Origin: Pseudomonas sp. CFII64
Lineage (GTDB): Bacteria; Pseudomonadota; Gammaproteobacteria; Pseudomonadales; Pseudomonadaceae
Direction of reading: 5' to 3'
Assembly: GCF_000416235.1 (NCBI RefSeq)
Contig: NZ_ATLO01000028.1
Location: forward strand, 1 to 64,000
Length of the DNA stretch: 64,000 bases
Shown in pieces: positions 1-9,038 of the stretch. Positions within the stretch are counted from its first letter, which is position 1, and each line of letters starts with the position of its first letter. The notes under the pieces were generated by a model. The model was not told the origin of the DNA. It saw nothing but the letters and a program-made list of their open reading frames with translations, and made no database searches. The position numbers were made by a program, and so were the translations under genes.

Positions 1-253
1 GGATGGCGCGATCGGCACCCAGTGCCAATGCGGTACGCAGTTGCTCCTGAGCGGTGGTCGGGCCGATGGAAACGACGACGATCTCGGTCGCGACACCTTT
101 TTCTTTCAGGCGTACGGCTTCTTCCATTGCGATTTCGCAGAAAGGGTTCATCGACATTTTGACGTTCGCGAGATCGACGCCGGAGTTGTCCGCTATGACG
201 CGAACCTTGACGTTGTAGTCGACCACGCGCTTGATGGCTACGAGGACTTTCAT
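1..253 (-). CDS. etfB: Electron transfer flavoprotein beta subunit, N-terminal part
   Basis: The minus strand encodes about 84 residues starting [19 protein letters not shown] and running on through an [20 protein letters not shown] stretch, which is the typical N-terminus of EtfB. EtfB pairs with EtfA to carry electrons from acyl-CoA dehydrogenases to the quinone pool. The C-terminus, and presumably etfA, lie beyond the left edge of the window. It follows the CoA-transferase by 60 bases and looks like the next gene of that operon, so it probably serves the acyl-CoA dehydrogenase encoded divergently. Whether it is a second, pathway-specific ETF copy cannot be told from this window. Confidence 0.9.
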   Translation of the reverse strand, partial: MKVLVAIKRVVDYNVKVRVIADNSGVDLANVKMSMNPFCEIAMEEAVRLKEKGVATEIVVVSIGPTTAQEQLRTALALGADRAI

Positions 254-313
254 GGCAGGCTCCAATGGTAAAATTGCCCTGAGAGCACCTGACGATGCTC
301 GTGTTTTTTTAGT

Positions 314-1552
314 TCAACGGTCGCCAAGCTGCTCGATCACGCCTTTGGCTTTCAATTCGGCCAGACGTTCATCACCCAGCCCCAATTGGCGCTTGAGCAC
401 TTCATCCGTGTGCTCACCCAGCATCGGTGCCCCGCGCGGGTAGTCAACCGGTGTCCCGGACAGTTTTATTGGGCTGCCCACGGTCATGAAGTCAGGGTTG
501 AGTGAGTGGGGAATGTTCACGAGCATGTCACGCGCTTTGACCTGCGGTTCATCCAGTGCCTGGGCGATGCTGTTGATGGCTCCAACCGGCACTCCCTGAG
601 GGTGAATCCGCTGCACCCATTCATCGGCGCAGGCGGTCAGGAAATGCTCCGACAGAGTTTTGATGACCTCTATCCGGTTGGTCACCCGATCGGCGTTGCG
701 GGCAAATCTAGGGTCCCTGGACAGTTCCGGCAAACCAATGGCGTTACACAGGGCGATGAATTGGCTGTCATTGCCGCATGCAATGATGAAATCCCGGTCA
801 TTGGCCCGGAACACCTGGTACGGCACGATGTTGGCGTGGGCATTGCCATAACGGCCCGGTGGTTTCCCGGAGGCCAAGTAGTTCTGACTCTGGTTGCACA
901 ACGTGGCGATTTGCACGTCAAGCAGCGCCATGTCGACGTGCTGACCCAAGCCGGTTTTTTCACGACTGAGCAGCGCAGCCTGAATGGCTACCGTCGAATA
1001 AAGCCCGGTCATCAGATCGGAAAACGCCACGCCAACTTTCTGCGGACCGCCTCCCGGCAGATCATCGCGTTCGCCAGTGATGCTCATCAGGCCGCCAATG
1101 CCCTGGATGATGAAGTCATAACCCGGCTCGGCTGCGCGAGGCCCGGTCTGGCCGAAACCCGTGACCGAGCAATAGACCAGCCGAGGATTGATTTCGGACA
1201 GGCTCGCATAGTCCAGCCCGTACTTGGCCAGTGAGCCCGCCTTGTAGTTTTCAATCAGCACATCACAGCTGGCGGCCAGCGCACGCACCATCTCCTGCCC
1301 CTCGACGGACGCAAGGTTCAGTGCAACCGATAGCTTGCCGCGATTGGTAGACTGGTAATAAGAAGCTTCCCGGGTGGGTTCATCGTTCTCGTCCCCCATC
1401 CAAGGCGGTCCCCAGCCACGGGTGTCATCACCCGCGCCAGGTCGTTCGATCTTGATCACTTCGGCCCCGAGATCAGCCAGGGTCTGGCCACACCAGGGGC
1501 CGGCCAGTACACGACTCAGGTCGAGCACACGGTATCCAGTTAAAGCACCCAT
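314..1552 (-). CDS. Class III (CaiB/BaiF family) acyl-CoA transferase
   Basis: This 412-residue protein has the usual length and start of class III CoA-transferases (GYRVLDLSRVLAGPWCGQTL), an EVIKIERP segment, and GYDFIIQG, in which Asp146 is the expected catalytic aspartate. The family moves CoA between a donor such as succinyl-CoA and a carboxylic acid through aspartyl-anhydride and thioester intermediates. Its place between the thiolase (25 bases upstream) and etfB suggests it activates the substrate of this beta-oxidation operon. The donor and acceptor acids cannot be read from the sequence. Confidence 0.88.
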   Translation of the reverse strand: MGALTGYRVLDLSRVLAGPWCGQTLADLGAEVIKIERPGAGDDTRGWGPPWMGDENDEPTREASYYQSTNRGKLSVALNLASVEGQEMVRALAASCDVLIENYKAGSLAKYGLDYASLSEINPRLVYCSVTGFGQTGPRAAEPGYDFIIQGIGGLMSITGERDDLPGGGPQKVGVAFSDLMTGLYSTVAIQAALLSREKTGLGQHVDMALLDVQIATLCNQSQNYLASGKPPGRYGNAHANIVPYQVFRANDRDFIIACGNDSQFIALCNAIGLPELSRDPRFARNADRVTNRIEVIKTLSEHFLTACADEWVQRIHPQGVPVGAINSIAQALDEPQVKARDMLVNIPHSLNPDFMTVGSPIKLSGTPVDYPRGAPMLGEHTDEVLKRQLGLGDERLAELKAKGVIEQLGDR

Positions 1553-1577
1553 TTCATTTCACCTTTCTCTACGGCGC

Positions 1578-2780
1578 TTATACGCGCTCGATGACCATCG
1601 CCAGCCCTTGGCCAACCCCAATGCACAGACTCACCACTGCATGGCGCTTACCGCTTTTTTGCAGCGCCCTGGCAGTGCTGAGCGCCAGGCGCGCACCTGA
1701 TGCACCCAGAGGATGGCCGACCGCAATGGCGCCGCCATTGGGATTGACACGCGGATCATCGAAAGCTACATCTAGTCCTTTGAGGCAGCCCAATACCTGG
1801 GAGGCGAAGGCTTCATTGATTTCGATAATGTCCATGGCCGCCAGAGTCAAACCGGCGCGATCCAGCGCCTTGTTGATCGCCTCGACCGGGCCGACGCCCA
1901 TGATCCGGGGTGCAACGCCCACGGCCGCAGCAGACAGAATACGTACCATAGGCACTAGGCCGTGACGTTCGCCAGCAGCTTTGGAGCCGATGAGCAACGC
2001 GGCCGCACCGTCGTTGACGCCCGATGCGTTACCGGCAGTGACCACGCCGCCCTCGGACAACGGCTTGAGCCGAGCGAGGGCCGCCAGATCAGATTGCGGG
2101 CGCGGATGCTCGTCCTGATCAACAAGAGTCGGCGGCGTCTTGTGACCCGTAGGGACGCTCACAGCGAGCAGTTCGTCAGTGAAGAAACCGGCCTGGCGTG
2201 CAGCTTCGTAACGGGCCTGGGAGCCCGCGGCAAAGAGGTCCGCTTGCTCACGACTTATACCAAAATCAGAAGCGACGTTATCGCCGGTCTGGGGCATGGT
2301 GTCATTGCCATACTTGGCAGTGATTTTCGGATTGGGAAAGCGCGCGCCGATGGTGCTGTCAACTACGGTGAAATCGCGACTGTAGGCAGCCTCAGCCTTG
2401 GCCATGACAAAGGGCGCCCGGGACATGCTTTCCACACCGCCTGCCACGAACAGATCACCTTCCCCGCACGTCACCGCACGCGCAGCATCAATCACTGCGG
2501 CCAGACCACTGGCACACAGGCGGTTTATCGTTTGCCCAGGGACCGTCACCGGCAAGCCTGCCAGTAGCGCCGCATGCCGGGCGATGTTACGGCTGTCCTC
2601 ACCGGCCTGATTGGTGTTGCCGAGGATCACATCCTCAATGGTTTCGCCAGGGATGTCGTGGCGAGTGAGTAATTGGCGGATAACGTGGGCAGCGAGATCG
2701 TCCGGGCGAATGGGCGCGAGGGCTCCACCGTGGCGACCGAATGGCGTTCGCAGCCCCGCAAAGATATAAGCGTCAAGCAT
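1578..2780 (-). CDS. Acetyl-CoA acyltransferase of the 3-oxoadipyl-CoA thiolase type
   Basis: The 400-residue protein is a full-length thiolase. The acyl-accepting cysteine is Cys89 in NRLCASGLAA, the general-acid histidine is His356 in GGAIAVGHPLGASG, and the second active-site cysteine is Cys386 in SLCIGVGQG. The N-terminus (RTPFGRHGGALAPIRPDDLA) resembles PcaF/PaaJ thiolases, which cleave 3-oxoadipyl-CoA to succinyl-CoA and acetyl-CoA. Thiolase families overlap, so the dicarboxylyl specificity is an inference. It lies 23 bases after the 3-hydroxyacyl-CoA dehydrogenase gene and carries out the last step of the cycle. Confidence 0.87.
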   Translation of the reverse strand: MLDAYIFAGLRTPFGRHGGALAPIRPDDLAAHVIRQLLTRHDIPGETIEDVILGNTNQAGEDSRNIARHAALLAGLPVTVPGQTINRLCASGLAAVIDAARAVTCGEGDLFVAGGVESMSRAPFVMAKAEAAYSRDFTVVDSTIGARFPNPKITAKYGNDTMPQTGDNVASDFGISREQADLFAAGSQARYEAARQAGFFTDELLAVSVPTGHKTPPTLVDQDEHPRPQSDLAALARLKPLSEGGVVTAGNASGVNDGAAALLIGSKAAGERHGLVPMVRILSAAAVGVAPRIMGVGPVEAINKALDRAGLTLAAMDIIEINEAFASQVLGCLKGLDVAFDDPRVNPNGGAIAVGHPLGASGARLALSTARALQKSGKRHAVVSLCIGVGQGLAMVIERV

Positions 2781-2803
2781 GGAAAACTCCTGGAATGCTG
2801 AGA

Positions 2804-4333
2804 TCAGTTAAGCGCCGGTTCACTGTGGCGCAGGGATAAGCCAAGCGCCGCTCGACGACGCAACCACGGGCCCGGGCGATAGCGCGGATCCCCGGTCAGT
2901 TCGGTCATGCGCTGCATGATCGTGAGCAGACGTTCGGCACCCACCTCATCGCCCCACGCCAGAGGGCCCTGTGGGTAGCCCAGGCCGCGGCGCACGCCTT
3001 CGTCGAGATCGTCGACACTGGCGATGCCTTGTTGAACGATGTCGCCCGCCAGGTTGACGATCATTCCCAGCACGCGCTGGGCGACAAAGCCCACGCTATC
3101 GCGGATCACGCTGACTCCGACCCCGTCGCGGGCCAACAGCGCATGAGCCGCATCGCGCATATCAATGCGGGTGGCCGGTGTTGGCATCAACGTGCGATAG
3201 CGGCCTAGGTCCAGCAGCGGGTCGATGCAAACGGTGCGCGTCGGGTCAGTGGCAAACTTTCCGGCGGCAGCCGTAGCATCCAGACCATAGGGCGCAAGCA
3301 GACAGAGGGCTTCACTGGATGGCTTCGCGCCCTGCTCGACTTGCGAGCCCAGCGTCTGCAGCAAGGCCGTCAAGGCAGCACGATCCGCTTCGCTCTCAGT
3401 GCCGAGCCAGACCGGCGGCAGCGCGCTCACGGTCGGCACCACCTGGGGCTGGGCTGCATCGATCTTCTGGCCGTCGGCGTAGTGGTAAAACCCGCGTCCG
3501 ACCTTGCGGCCCACGTACCCGGCGTCCAGCATCTGGCGAGTAAGCGCCGCCGGCCGGTAACGAGGTTCTTGATAAAACTGGTTATAGATCGACTCGATAA
3601 CCGGGTGGGAAACGTCCAACGCCGTCAAGTCGAACAATTCCAGCGGCCCCATGCGAAAGCCCAGGCCATCGCGCAGAATGCGGTCGATCTCGGCGGGCTC
3701 GGCCACGCCCTCCTTGAGGATCTGCAGCGCTTCGGTGCTGTAAGCGCGCCCGGCATGGTTGATGATAAAGCCCGGGGTGTCCTTGGCTCGAATACCCCGG
3801 TGACCCATGCGCGACGCCAACGCCTGTAGGCAGTCGCCAATCATTGGATCAGTGGCCAGACCGTCGATGACTTCCACAACTTTCATCAGGGGCACAGGGT
3901 TGAAAAAGTGGAAGCCGGCGACACGCTCCGGGCGCCGACAGCCGCGTGCAATGCTGGTCACCGACAGTGAAGAGGTGTTGGAGGTCAGAATGCAGTCATC
4001 GGCCACAACGGCTTCCAGCTCGGCCAGCAAGGCCTGTTTGGCATCGAGACGTTCGATGATGGCCTCGACCACCAGGTCAACGCTCTTCAAGTCAGCCAGA
4101 GAAGTGGCGACTTCAAGCTGCCCGAGGATCAGTTGCGCATCGCTGCTGGTGATTTTTCCCTTGCTCACCAGTTTGCCCAAGGTCCGCTCCAGGTTATCCC
4201 TGGCCCCCTGAGCTGCGCCTTCACGATTGTCGAACAGGGTCACTCGAATACCCGCCTGGGCGGCGATCTGGGCAATACCCGTGCCCATCACGCCGGCACC
4301 GACGATGGCCATGTGATTAATCACGCGTGTCAT
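2804..4333 (-). CDS. 3-hydroxyacyl-CoA dehydrogenase, PaaH/PaaC-like
   Basis: The 509-residue protein starts with an NAD-binding Rossmann motif (IVGAGVMGTGIAQIAA) and has the HFFNPVPLMK segment that carries the catalytic histidine. A second C-terminal 3-hydroxyacyl-CoA dehydrogenase domain begins around residue 390 (RDGVGVSVIRDSVGFVAQRV). This two-domain form of about 500 residues is typical of PaaH, the 3-hydroxyadipyl-CoA dehydrogenase of phenylacetate catabolism. No phenylacetate ring-oxygenase genes are nearby, so it is probably a paralogue serving this cluster. It follows the enoyl-CoA hydratase gene with a gap of only 3 bases, which suggests translational coupling. Confidence 0.88.
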   Translation of the reverse strand: MTRVINHMAIVGAGVMGTGIAQIAAQAGIRVTLFDNREGAAQGARDNLERTLGKLVSKGKITSSDAQLILGQLEVATSLADLKSVDLVVEAIIERLDAKQALLAELEAVVADDCILTSNTSSLSVTSIARGCRRPERVAGFHFFNPVPLMKVVEVIDGLATDPMIGDCLQALASRMGHRGIRAKDTPGFIINHAGRAYSTEALQILKEGVAEPAEIDRILRDGLGFRMGPLELFDLTALDVSHPVIESIYNQFYQEPRYRPAALTRQMLDAGYVGRKVGRGFYHYADGQKIDAAQPQVVPTVSALPPVWLGTESEADRAALTALLQTLGSQVEQGAKPSSEALCLLAPYGLDATAAAGKFATDPTRTVCIDPLLDLGRYRTLMPTPATRIDMRDAAHALLARDGVGVSVIRDSVGFVAQRVLGMIVNLAGDIVQQGIASVDDLDEGVRRGLGYPQGPLAWGDEVGAERLLTIMQRMTELTGDPRYRPGPWLRRRAALGLSLRHSEPALN

Positions 4334-4336
4334 GGG

Positions 4337-5122
4337 TCATTCTCCTGCGAAGCTGGCTTTACGCTTTTCCAGAAAGGCGCGAGCGCCTTCTTTCTGGTCC
4401 TTGGAATCAAACAGCAACTGGAACGCCTTGCGCTCAAGCACCAGCGCGCTGTCCAGCGGCAAATCCGCACCCGCCAACATCACTTCTTTAATCTGCGCCA
4501 CGGCCAACGGTGGCAAGGCAGCGATCTGGGCAGCCAGTTCCAGTGCGCGGGAGATTGTCTGGTCGTCATTCACCACCTCGCTGACCATCCCCATGGCCAA
4601 CGCCTCGGGGGCCGGAACCAGGCAACCTGTCAGGGCAATGCGCATCGCCTGGAATTTACCGACAGCGCGGACCAGACGCTGGGTTCCCCCCGCCCCGGGC
4701 ATCAGGCCGAGCTTGACCTCCGGCTGTCCAAATCGAGCGGACTCACCGGCGACGATAATGTCGCAGTGCATCGCCAGCTCACAGCCACCGCCCAGCGCGA
4801 ATCCGTTCACCGCTGCGATCACCGGTTTCGGGCAACGGCCAATGGCTTCCCACAGGTATTCGGTATGGCGCAGGTACATCTCGACGGGGGTCGCGTCAGC
4901 GAACTCGCGAATGTCGGCACCAGCGACAAAGCACTGCTCGCCCCCGGTCAGAACAATGGCACGCACCTTTTTATCAGCGGCCAGCGTGCGAAACTGCTCG
5001 GCGAGTTGTTCGCGTACGGCGCTGTTCAGGGCGTTTTTGGCTTCTGGGCGTGAGATACGCAAGAGTGCGACAGCGTCGTCGCCTATTTCAAGGATGACAA
5101 CTGGCTCATTTGGGGAGTTCAT
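4337..5122 (-). CDS. Enoyl-CoA hydratase/isomerase family protein
   Basis: The 261-residue crotonase-fold protein carries the oxyanion-hole segment AGADIREF and the second signature FALGGGCELAMHCD. PEVKLGLMPGAGGTQRL contains the usual active-site glutamate. It would hydrate the enoyl-CoA made by the divergent acyl-CoA dehydrogenase. It is the first gene of the leftward operon. Its upstream region holds a 17-bp perfect palindrome ending 18 bases before the start codon, well placed for an IclR-type regulator to control the promoter. The exact acyl chain used is not visible in the sequence. Confidence 0.88.
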   Translation of the reverse strand: MNSPNEPVVILEIGDDAVALLRISRPEAKNALNSAVREQLAEQFRTLAADKKVRAIVLTGGEQCFVAGADIREFADATPVEMYLRHTEYLWEAIGRCPKPVIAAVNGFALGGGCELAMHCDIIVAGESARFGQPEVKLGLMPGAGGTQRLVRAVGKFQAMRIALTGCLVPAPEALAMGMVSEVVNDDQTISRALELAAQIAALPPLAVAQIKEVMLAGADLPLDSALVLERKAFQLLFDSKDQKEGARAFLEKRKASFAGE

Positions 5123-5139
5123 ATTTTCTCTCTTATTGT

Positions 5140-5156
5140 GTTTCGCTAAGCGAAAC
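5140..5156. promoter_or_regulatory. Perfect 17-bp palindrome, candidate IclR-family operator 1
   Basis: GTTTCGCT-A-AGCGAAAC is a perfect inverted repeat with 8-bp arms, just upstream of the enoyl-CoA hydratase gene. A near copy lies 163 bases away, in front of the IclR-type gene. Regulators of the PcaU/PobR/DcaR group are known to bind short inverted repeats in divergent promoter regions, so this is a likely operator. Binding is inferred. Confidence 0.65.
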
Positions 5157-5302
5157 TAGATACCGAAATACTGATTTATCATAGAGACGGTCTTCAGACG
5201 CTGTAAACAGTTAATCAATAAAACTTTAGTCTTCCCGCGTAAAACAACACGATACCGACAGAAACAAGCTCTTTTTCATGTTTGATCGACAATAGGACTT
5301 TT

Positions 5303-5319
5303 GTTTCGCTCTGCGAAAC
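5303..5319. promoter_or_regulatory. 17-bp palindrome, candidate IclR-family operator 2
   Basis: GTTTCGC-TCT-GCGAAAC repeats the arms of the palindrome at 5140-5156 with a 3-base centre. It ends 42 bases before the IclR-type gene, where it could serve autoregulation or control of the rightward operon. The space between the two sites is AT-rich and fits two divergent promoters. Confidence 0.62.
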
Positions 5320-5361
5320 TGTATTTTATTTTCTTGCATTTCCAAGAATTGGGGTTTTAAC

Positions 5362-6225
5362 ATGGCTCGCAACAAGGCAGATTCGTCCGCAGTGGACACC
5401 AGTGACTCAACTGATTTCGGCTTGCTGAGCATGGGCAAGCTGGATCCGGCAAGTGGGATGAATGAAGAGGAAGGCAGTGGCCAGTTTGTGACGGCCCTGG
5501 CTCGTGGCCTTGAGCTGCTGAGATGTTTCACGCCGCGGGCGAACGTATTGGGTAATCAGGACTTGGCCAGAATGACCGGGCTGCCCAAGCCGACCGTGAC
5601 GCGCCTGACCAATACCTTAATGCGCCTGGGATGTCTCAAGCGCGAAGTGCACTCGGGCAAATACCAACTGGATGTCGGTGTGCTTGGCTTCGGATACTCA
5701 ATGCTGTCGAATCTGTCGATTCGCGCCGTCGCCCATCCACTGATGGAAGACCTGGCCAATCACGCTCAGGCAGCGGTTGCGATGGCCGCCCGTGACCGGC
5801 TTCAGATGGTGTACCTGGATGTGGTTCAGGGTCAGGGCAACATGACCATGCGCCGCCAGATAGGCAGTTATCTGCCACTGGCACAGAGTTCGATGGGCCG
5901 GGCTTGCCTGGCGGCAATGCCGGAAACAGAGCGGGAGTTTTTGCTGGACCACATCCGCCAGCGTGAAACGGTCCAGTGGCCCGCTCTGCGCAAAGGGCTG
6001 GACCGTGCCTTCAGGGACTATGCCGATTACGGGTACTGCCTGTCGGTGGGTGAATGGCACCGGGATGTTAACTCGGTTGCCGTGCCGCTGGTGCACCCGC
6101 AGTACGGATTGCTGGCGTTCAACTGCGGTGGCCCGAGCTTTCAGTTGCCACGCGAGAAGCTTGAGGACGAGATTGCCCCACGTCTGATCGACATGGTTAA
6201 CAACATTGGCGCCGCTGCTCGCTGA
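5362..6225 (+). CDS. IclR-family transcriptional regulator, PcaR/PcaU-like
   Basis: The 287-residue protein has a winged helix-turn-helix at about residues 47-105 (FVTALARGLELLRCF, then DLARMTGLPKPTVTRLTNTL). An IclR effector-binding domain follows (LPLAQSSMGRACLAAM and SVAVPLVHP). The first 45 residues are polar and probably disordered. The closest style is the PcaR/PcaU/DcaR group, which sense aromatic- or dicarboxylate-pathway intermediates. The gene is divergent from the beta-oxidation operon and 56 bases ahead of the acyl-CoA dehydrogenase gene. Two matching palindromes in its upstream region are likely its binding sites. Confidence 0.9.
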   Translation: MARNKADSSAVDTSDSTDFGLLSMGKLDPASGMNEEEGSGQFVTALARGLELLRCFTPRANVLGNQDLARMTGLPKPTVTRLTNTLMRLGCLKREVHSGKYQLDVGVLGFGYSMLSNLSIRAVAHPLMEDLANHAQAAVAMAARDRLQMVYLDVVQGQGNMTMRRQIGSYLPLAQSSMGRACLAAMPETEREFLLDHIRQRETVQWPALRKGLDRAFRDYADYGYCLSVGEWHRDVNSVAVPLVHPQYGLLAFNCGGPSFQLPREKLEDEIAPRLIDMVNNIGAAAR

Positions 6226-6281
6226 CGCAACGGTATCGGCGCCCTAATAAATGGCCCGTTCAAGGGCCTTGAGGAGCGCAC

Positions 6282-7436
6282 ATGATCCGTGACACCGAAA
6301 CCCTTCAGATCCTCCTGGATTCCCTACGCCAGTTTGTCAACGAAGCCTTGATTCCACGGGAAAACGAGGTGGCCGAGACGGACAACATCCCGGAGGATAT
6401 CGTCGGCCAGTTGCAAGAGATGGGGCTGTTCGGGCTGACCATTCCCGAAGAGTTCGGCGGCATGGGCGTCACCATGGAAGAAGAGGTGAACATCGCCTTC
6501 GAACTGGGGCGCACCTCTCCGGCTTTTCGCTCCTACATTGGCACTAACAACGGCATCGGTTCGATTGGCATTCTGCTTGACGGCAGCCAGGAACAAAAAC
6601 TCAAATACCTGCCAAAACTAGCCTCGGGCGAACTTCTGAGTGCCTTCTGTCTCACCGAGCCAGATTCGGGTTCAGATGCTGCGTCGCTAAAAACCACTGC
6701 GGTACGCGACGGCGATCATTACATCATCAACGGCACCAAACGCTTCATCACCAACGCGCCCCATGCCGGCATCTTCACGGTCATGGCTCGCACAAATGCC
6801 GAGATCAAGGGCTCGGGGGGTATCAGTGCCTTCATCGTAGAGCGCGACACGCCGGGCATATTCCTCGGCAAACCTGATCACAAGATGGGTCAGAAAGGCG
6901 CTCACACCAGCGATGTCATCTTCGAGAATGTCCGGGTTCCCGCCAGCCAACTCATCGGTGGTGTAGAAGGTGTCGGGTTCAAAACCGCCATGAAAGTGCT
7001 GGATAAAGGTCGCCTGCATATTGCTGCTCTGAGCGTGGGTGCCGCAGAACGCATGCTGTCTGACTCGTTGAACTACGCAATCGAGCGTAAACAGTTCGGC
7101 AAGCCGATTGCCGAGTTTCAACTGATCCAAGCAATGCTCGCCGACAGTAAGGCGGAAATCTATGCCGCGCGCTGCATGGTGCTCGATGCCGCACAAAAAC
7201 GTGACCTGGGTCTGAACATAGGCACCGAGGCCTCCTGCGCCAAGATGTTCGCCACCGAGATGTGCGGCCGGGTAGCTGACCGTGGCGTACAGATCCACGG
7301 CGGTGCCGGCTATGTCAGCGAATACAGCATCGAGCGGTTCTATCGCGACGTACGACTTTTCCGGATCTACGAAGGTACGACCCAGATTCAACAGCTGGTC
7401 ATTGCCCGCAACATGATTCGCGCCGCCCAGAGCTGA
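6282..7436 (+). CDS. Acyl-CoA dehydrogenase
   Basis: This is a 384-residue, full-length acyl-CoA dehydrogenase. It shows the FAD/substrate signature CLTEPDSGSDAASLKT, the C-terminal QIHGGAGYVSEY motif, and YEGTTQIQ, in which Glu364 is the expected catalytic base. It would oxidise an acyl-CoA to the enoyl-CoA and pass electrons to ETF, matching the etfB gene on the other arm of the cluster. A GAGGAG ribosome site (6271-6276) supports the start. A short GC hairpin (6253-6268) lies between it and the regulator gene. Confidence 0.9.
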   Translation: MIRDTETLQILLDSLRQFVNEALIPRENEVAETDNIPEDIVGQLQEMGLFGLTIPEEFGGMGVTMEEEVNIAFELGRTSPAFRSYIGTNNGIGSIGILLDGSQEQKLKYLPKLASGELLSAFCLTEPDSGSDAASLKTTAVRDGDHYIINGTKRFITNAPHAGIFTVMARTNAEIKGSGGISAFIVERDTPGIFLGKPDHKMGQKGAHTSDVIFENVRVPASQLIGGVEGVGFKTAMKVLDKGRLHIAALSVGAAERMLSDSLNYAIERKQFGKPIAEFQLIQAMLADSKAEIYAARCMVLDAAQKRDLGLNIGTEASCAKMFATEMCGRVADRGVQIHGGAGYVSEYSIERFYRDVRLFRIYEGTTQIQQLVIARNMIRAAQS

Positions 7437-7486
7437 CCGCTCGGACTCAAGCCCCCTGCTCCCTATAAATACAACAAGGTGACGTG

Positions 7487-8761
7487 ATGGAAGCTGTAGC
7501 TCAGGTCAATGCCCAGGCATTGGCCAAAAAGAACACGTGGGTATTGGTATTCGTTTTCTGCTTTCTTGGGTTGTTGATTGATGGCGCTGATCTGATGCTT
7601 CTCTCCTACAGCCTCAGTAGCCTGAAGGCTGAATTCGGCCTGACCAACGTCGAAGCCGGTAGCCTGGGAAGTTTCACCCTGGCAGGCATGGCGATTGGCG
7701 GTATTTACGGAGGCTGGGCCTGCGATCGTTTCGGACGGGTAAAAACTGTCGTCTGGAGCATCATCCTCTTCTCCATCGGCACAGCCGTGCTCGGTCTCAC
7801 GCAGAACTACTGGCAGTTTGCAATTACCCGTTTCCTGGCGTCACTGGGCATCGGTGCCTTATATGTGGCCTGCAACACCCTGATGGCGGAATACGTACCC
7901 ACGCGCTTTCGCACCACAGTGTTGGGTACGTTACAAGCCGGCTGGTCGGTGGGCTATATCGTCGCGACGTTACTGGCCGGATGGATCCTGCCGATCCATG
8001 GCTGGCGCTGGCTGTTCTACATCGCGATTATTCCAGTCATCCTTGCCGTGTTCATGCAACGTTTCGTGCCGGAGCCACAAGCCTGGGTCAACGCACAGGC
8101 AGAACGTGCGAAGCAGAAAATCAACGGTGGTTTGCAGCACGCGACGGTCAAGCGCGAGAGCATGTACAAACAGATTTTCGGGGATCCCAAGGCTCGCCTA
8201 ATGTTCACCTGCTGGGCGCTGACGGCGGGCTTTCTGCAGTTTGGCTACTACGGCGTGAACAACTGGATGCCAACCTATCTGGAAAGTGAATTGGGCATGA
8301 ACCTCAAGTCCATGACCGGCTATATGGTTGGCACTTACACAGCCATGATCCTCGGTAAAATCATTGCCGGGTTCGCCGCCGATCGAATCGGTCGCCGCGC
8401 CGTCTTCGCTTTTGGTGCCTTGGGAACTGCGGTGTTTCTACCGATCATCGTGTTGTTCCAGAGCCCGGAAAATATCCTGTGGATGCTGGTGGTATTCGGG
8501 TTCCTGTACGGCATTCCTTACGGAGTAAATGCCACCTACATGACCGAAAGTTTCGAAGCCAAGTTTCGCGGCTCTGCCGTCGGCGGCGCTTACAACATAG
8601 GACGTCTGGGTGCGGCGATTGCTCCAGCGGCTATTGGGTTCCTGGCGTCCCATGGCTCGATCGGGGTCGGCTTCCTAGTGATGGGCGCAGCCTATTTCAT
8701 CTGTGGTGTGATTCCCGCGTTGTTTATCCGTGACAAGCAGTTCGACCCCCAGAAACAATAA
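7487..8761 (+). CDS. MFS transporter of the aromatic acid/H+ symporter (AAHS) type
   Basis: The protein of about 424 residues has roughly 12 hydrophobic segments. The first helix carries the AAHS-type IDGADLMLLS motif and the loop between helices 2 and 3 carries CDRFGRVK, with a related DRIGRRA motif in the second half. AAHS members import benzoate-like acids, muconate or related carboxylates by proton symport across the inner membrane. I chose ATG at 7487 because AAGGTGA at 7476-7482 spaces better to it than to the GTG one codon earlier. It is third in the regulator/acyl-CoA dehydrogenase operon and is the likely importer for that pathway. Confidence 0.88.
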   Translation: MEAVAQVNAQALAKKNTWVLVFVFCFLGLLIDGADLMLLSYSLSSLKAEFGLTNVEAGSLGSFTLAGMAIGGIYGGWACDRFGRVKTVVWSIILFSIGTAVLGLTQNYWQFAITRFLASLGIGALYVACNTLMAEYVPTRFRTTVLGTLQAGWSVGYIVATLLAGWILPIHGWRWLFYIAIIPVILAVFMQRFVPEPQAWVNAQAERAKQKINGGLQHATVKRESMYKQIFGDPKARLMFTCWALTAGFLQFGYYGVNNWMPTYLESELGMNLKSMTGYMVGTYTAMILGKIIAGFAADRIGRRAVFAFGALGTAVFLPIIVLFQSPENILWMLVVFGFLYGIPYGVNATYMTESFEAKFRGSAVGGAYNIGRLGAAIAPAAIGFLASHGSIGVGFLVMGAAYFICGVIPALFIRDKQFDPQKQ

Positions 8762-8790
8762 AACATCAATAGTTTGATGATCAAACAGCT

Positions 8791-8817
8791 GCCTGCCGAC
8801 ATTGTTATCCGGCAGGC
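8791..8817 (+). terminator. GC-rich hairpin after the MFS gene
   Basis: GCCTGCCG and CGGCAGGC form an 8-bp stem around an 11-base loop 29 bases after the transporter stop. No T-run follows, so it could be a factor-assisted terminator or a 3'-end stabiliser. A 15-bp palindrome (8772-8786, GTTTGAT-G-ATCAAAC) lies directly before it. Confidence 0.45.
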
Positions 8818-9038
8818 GGTTAGCTATGAACTGAGCTAAATCACATCGGCATTGTTTCCTCCAGATCTACCCTGAGTAGACATGCGGATCGTCTATCAAT
8901 TGTGCTGTAAGTGATAGCATCCCGCTATGGTGCGACATATTGTCGCCCTTTATTTCAAGCCCACCTACCTACGATCCACGCCCATGAGTTCGGGCGATTT
9001 TCAGCGGATGTAGTTCCTAAATTACGAGGATTTCCGAC

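Noticed and set aside
506..1234. Plus-strand frame of 242 codons
   Set aside because: Antisense to the CoA-transferase, whose motifs are clear; no motif in the shadow frame.
4133..5053. Long plus-strand open frame of about 300 codons
   Set aside because: It lies antisense to the enoyl-CoA hydratase and dehydrogenase genes, has no family motif, and is a high-GC shadow.
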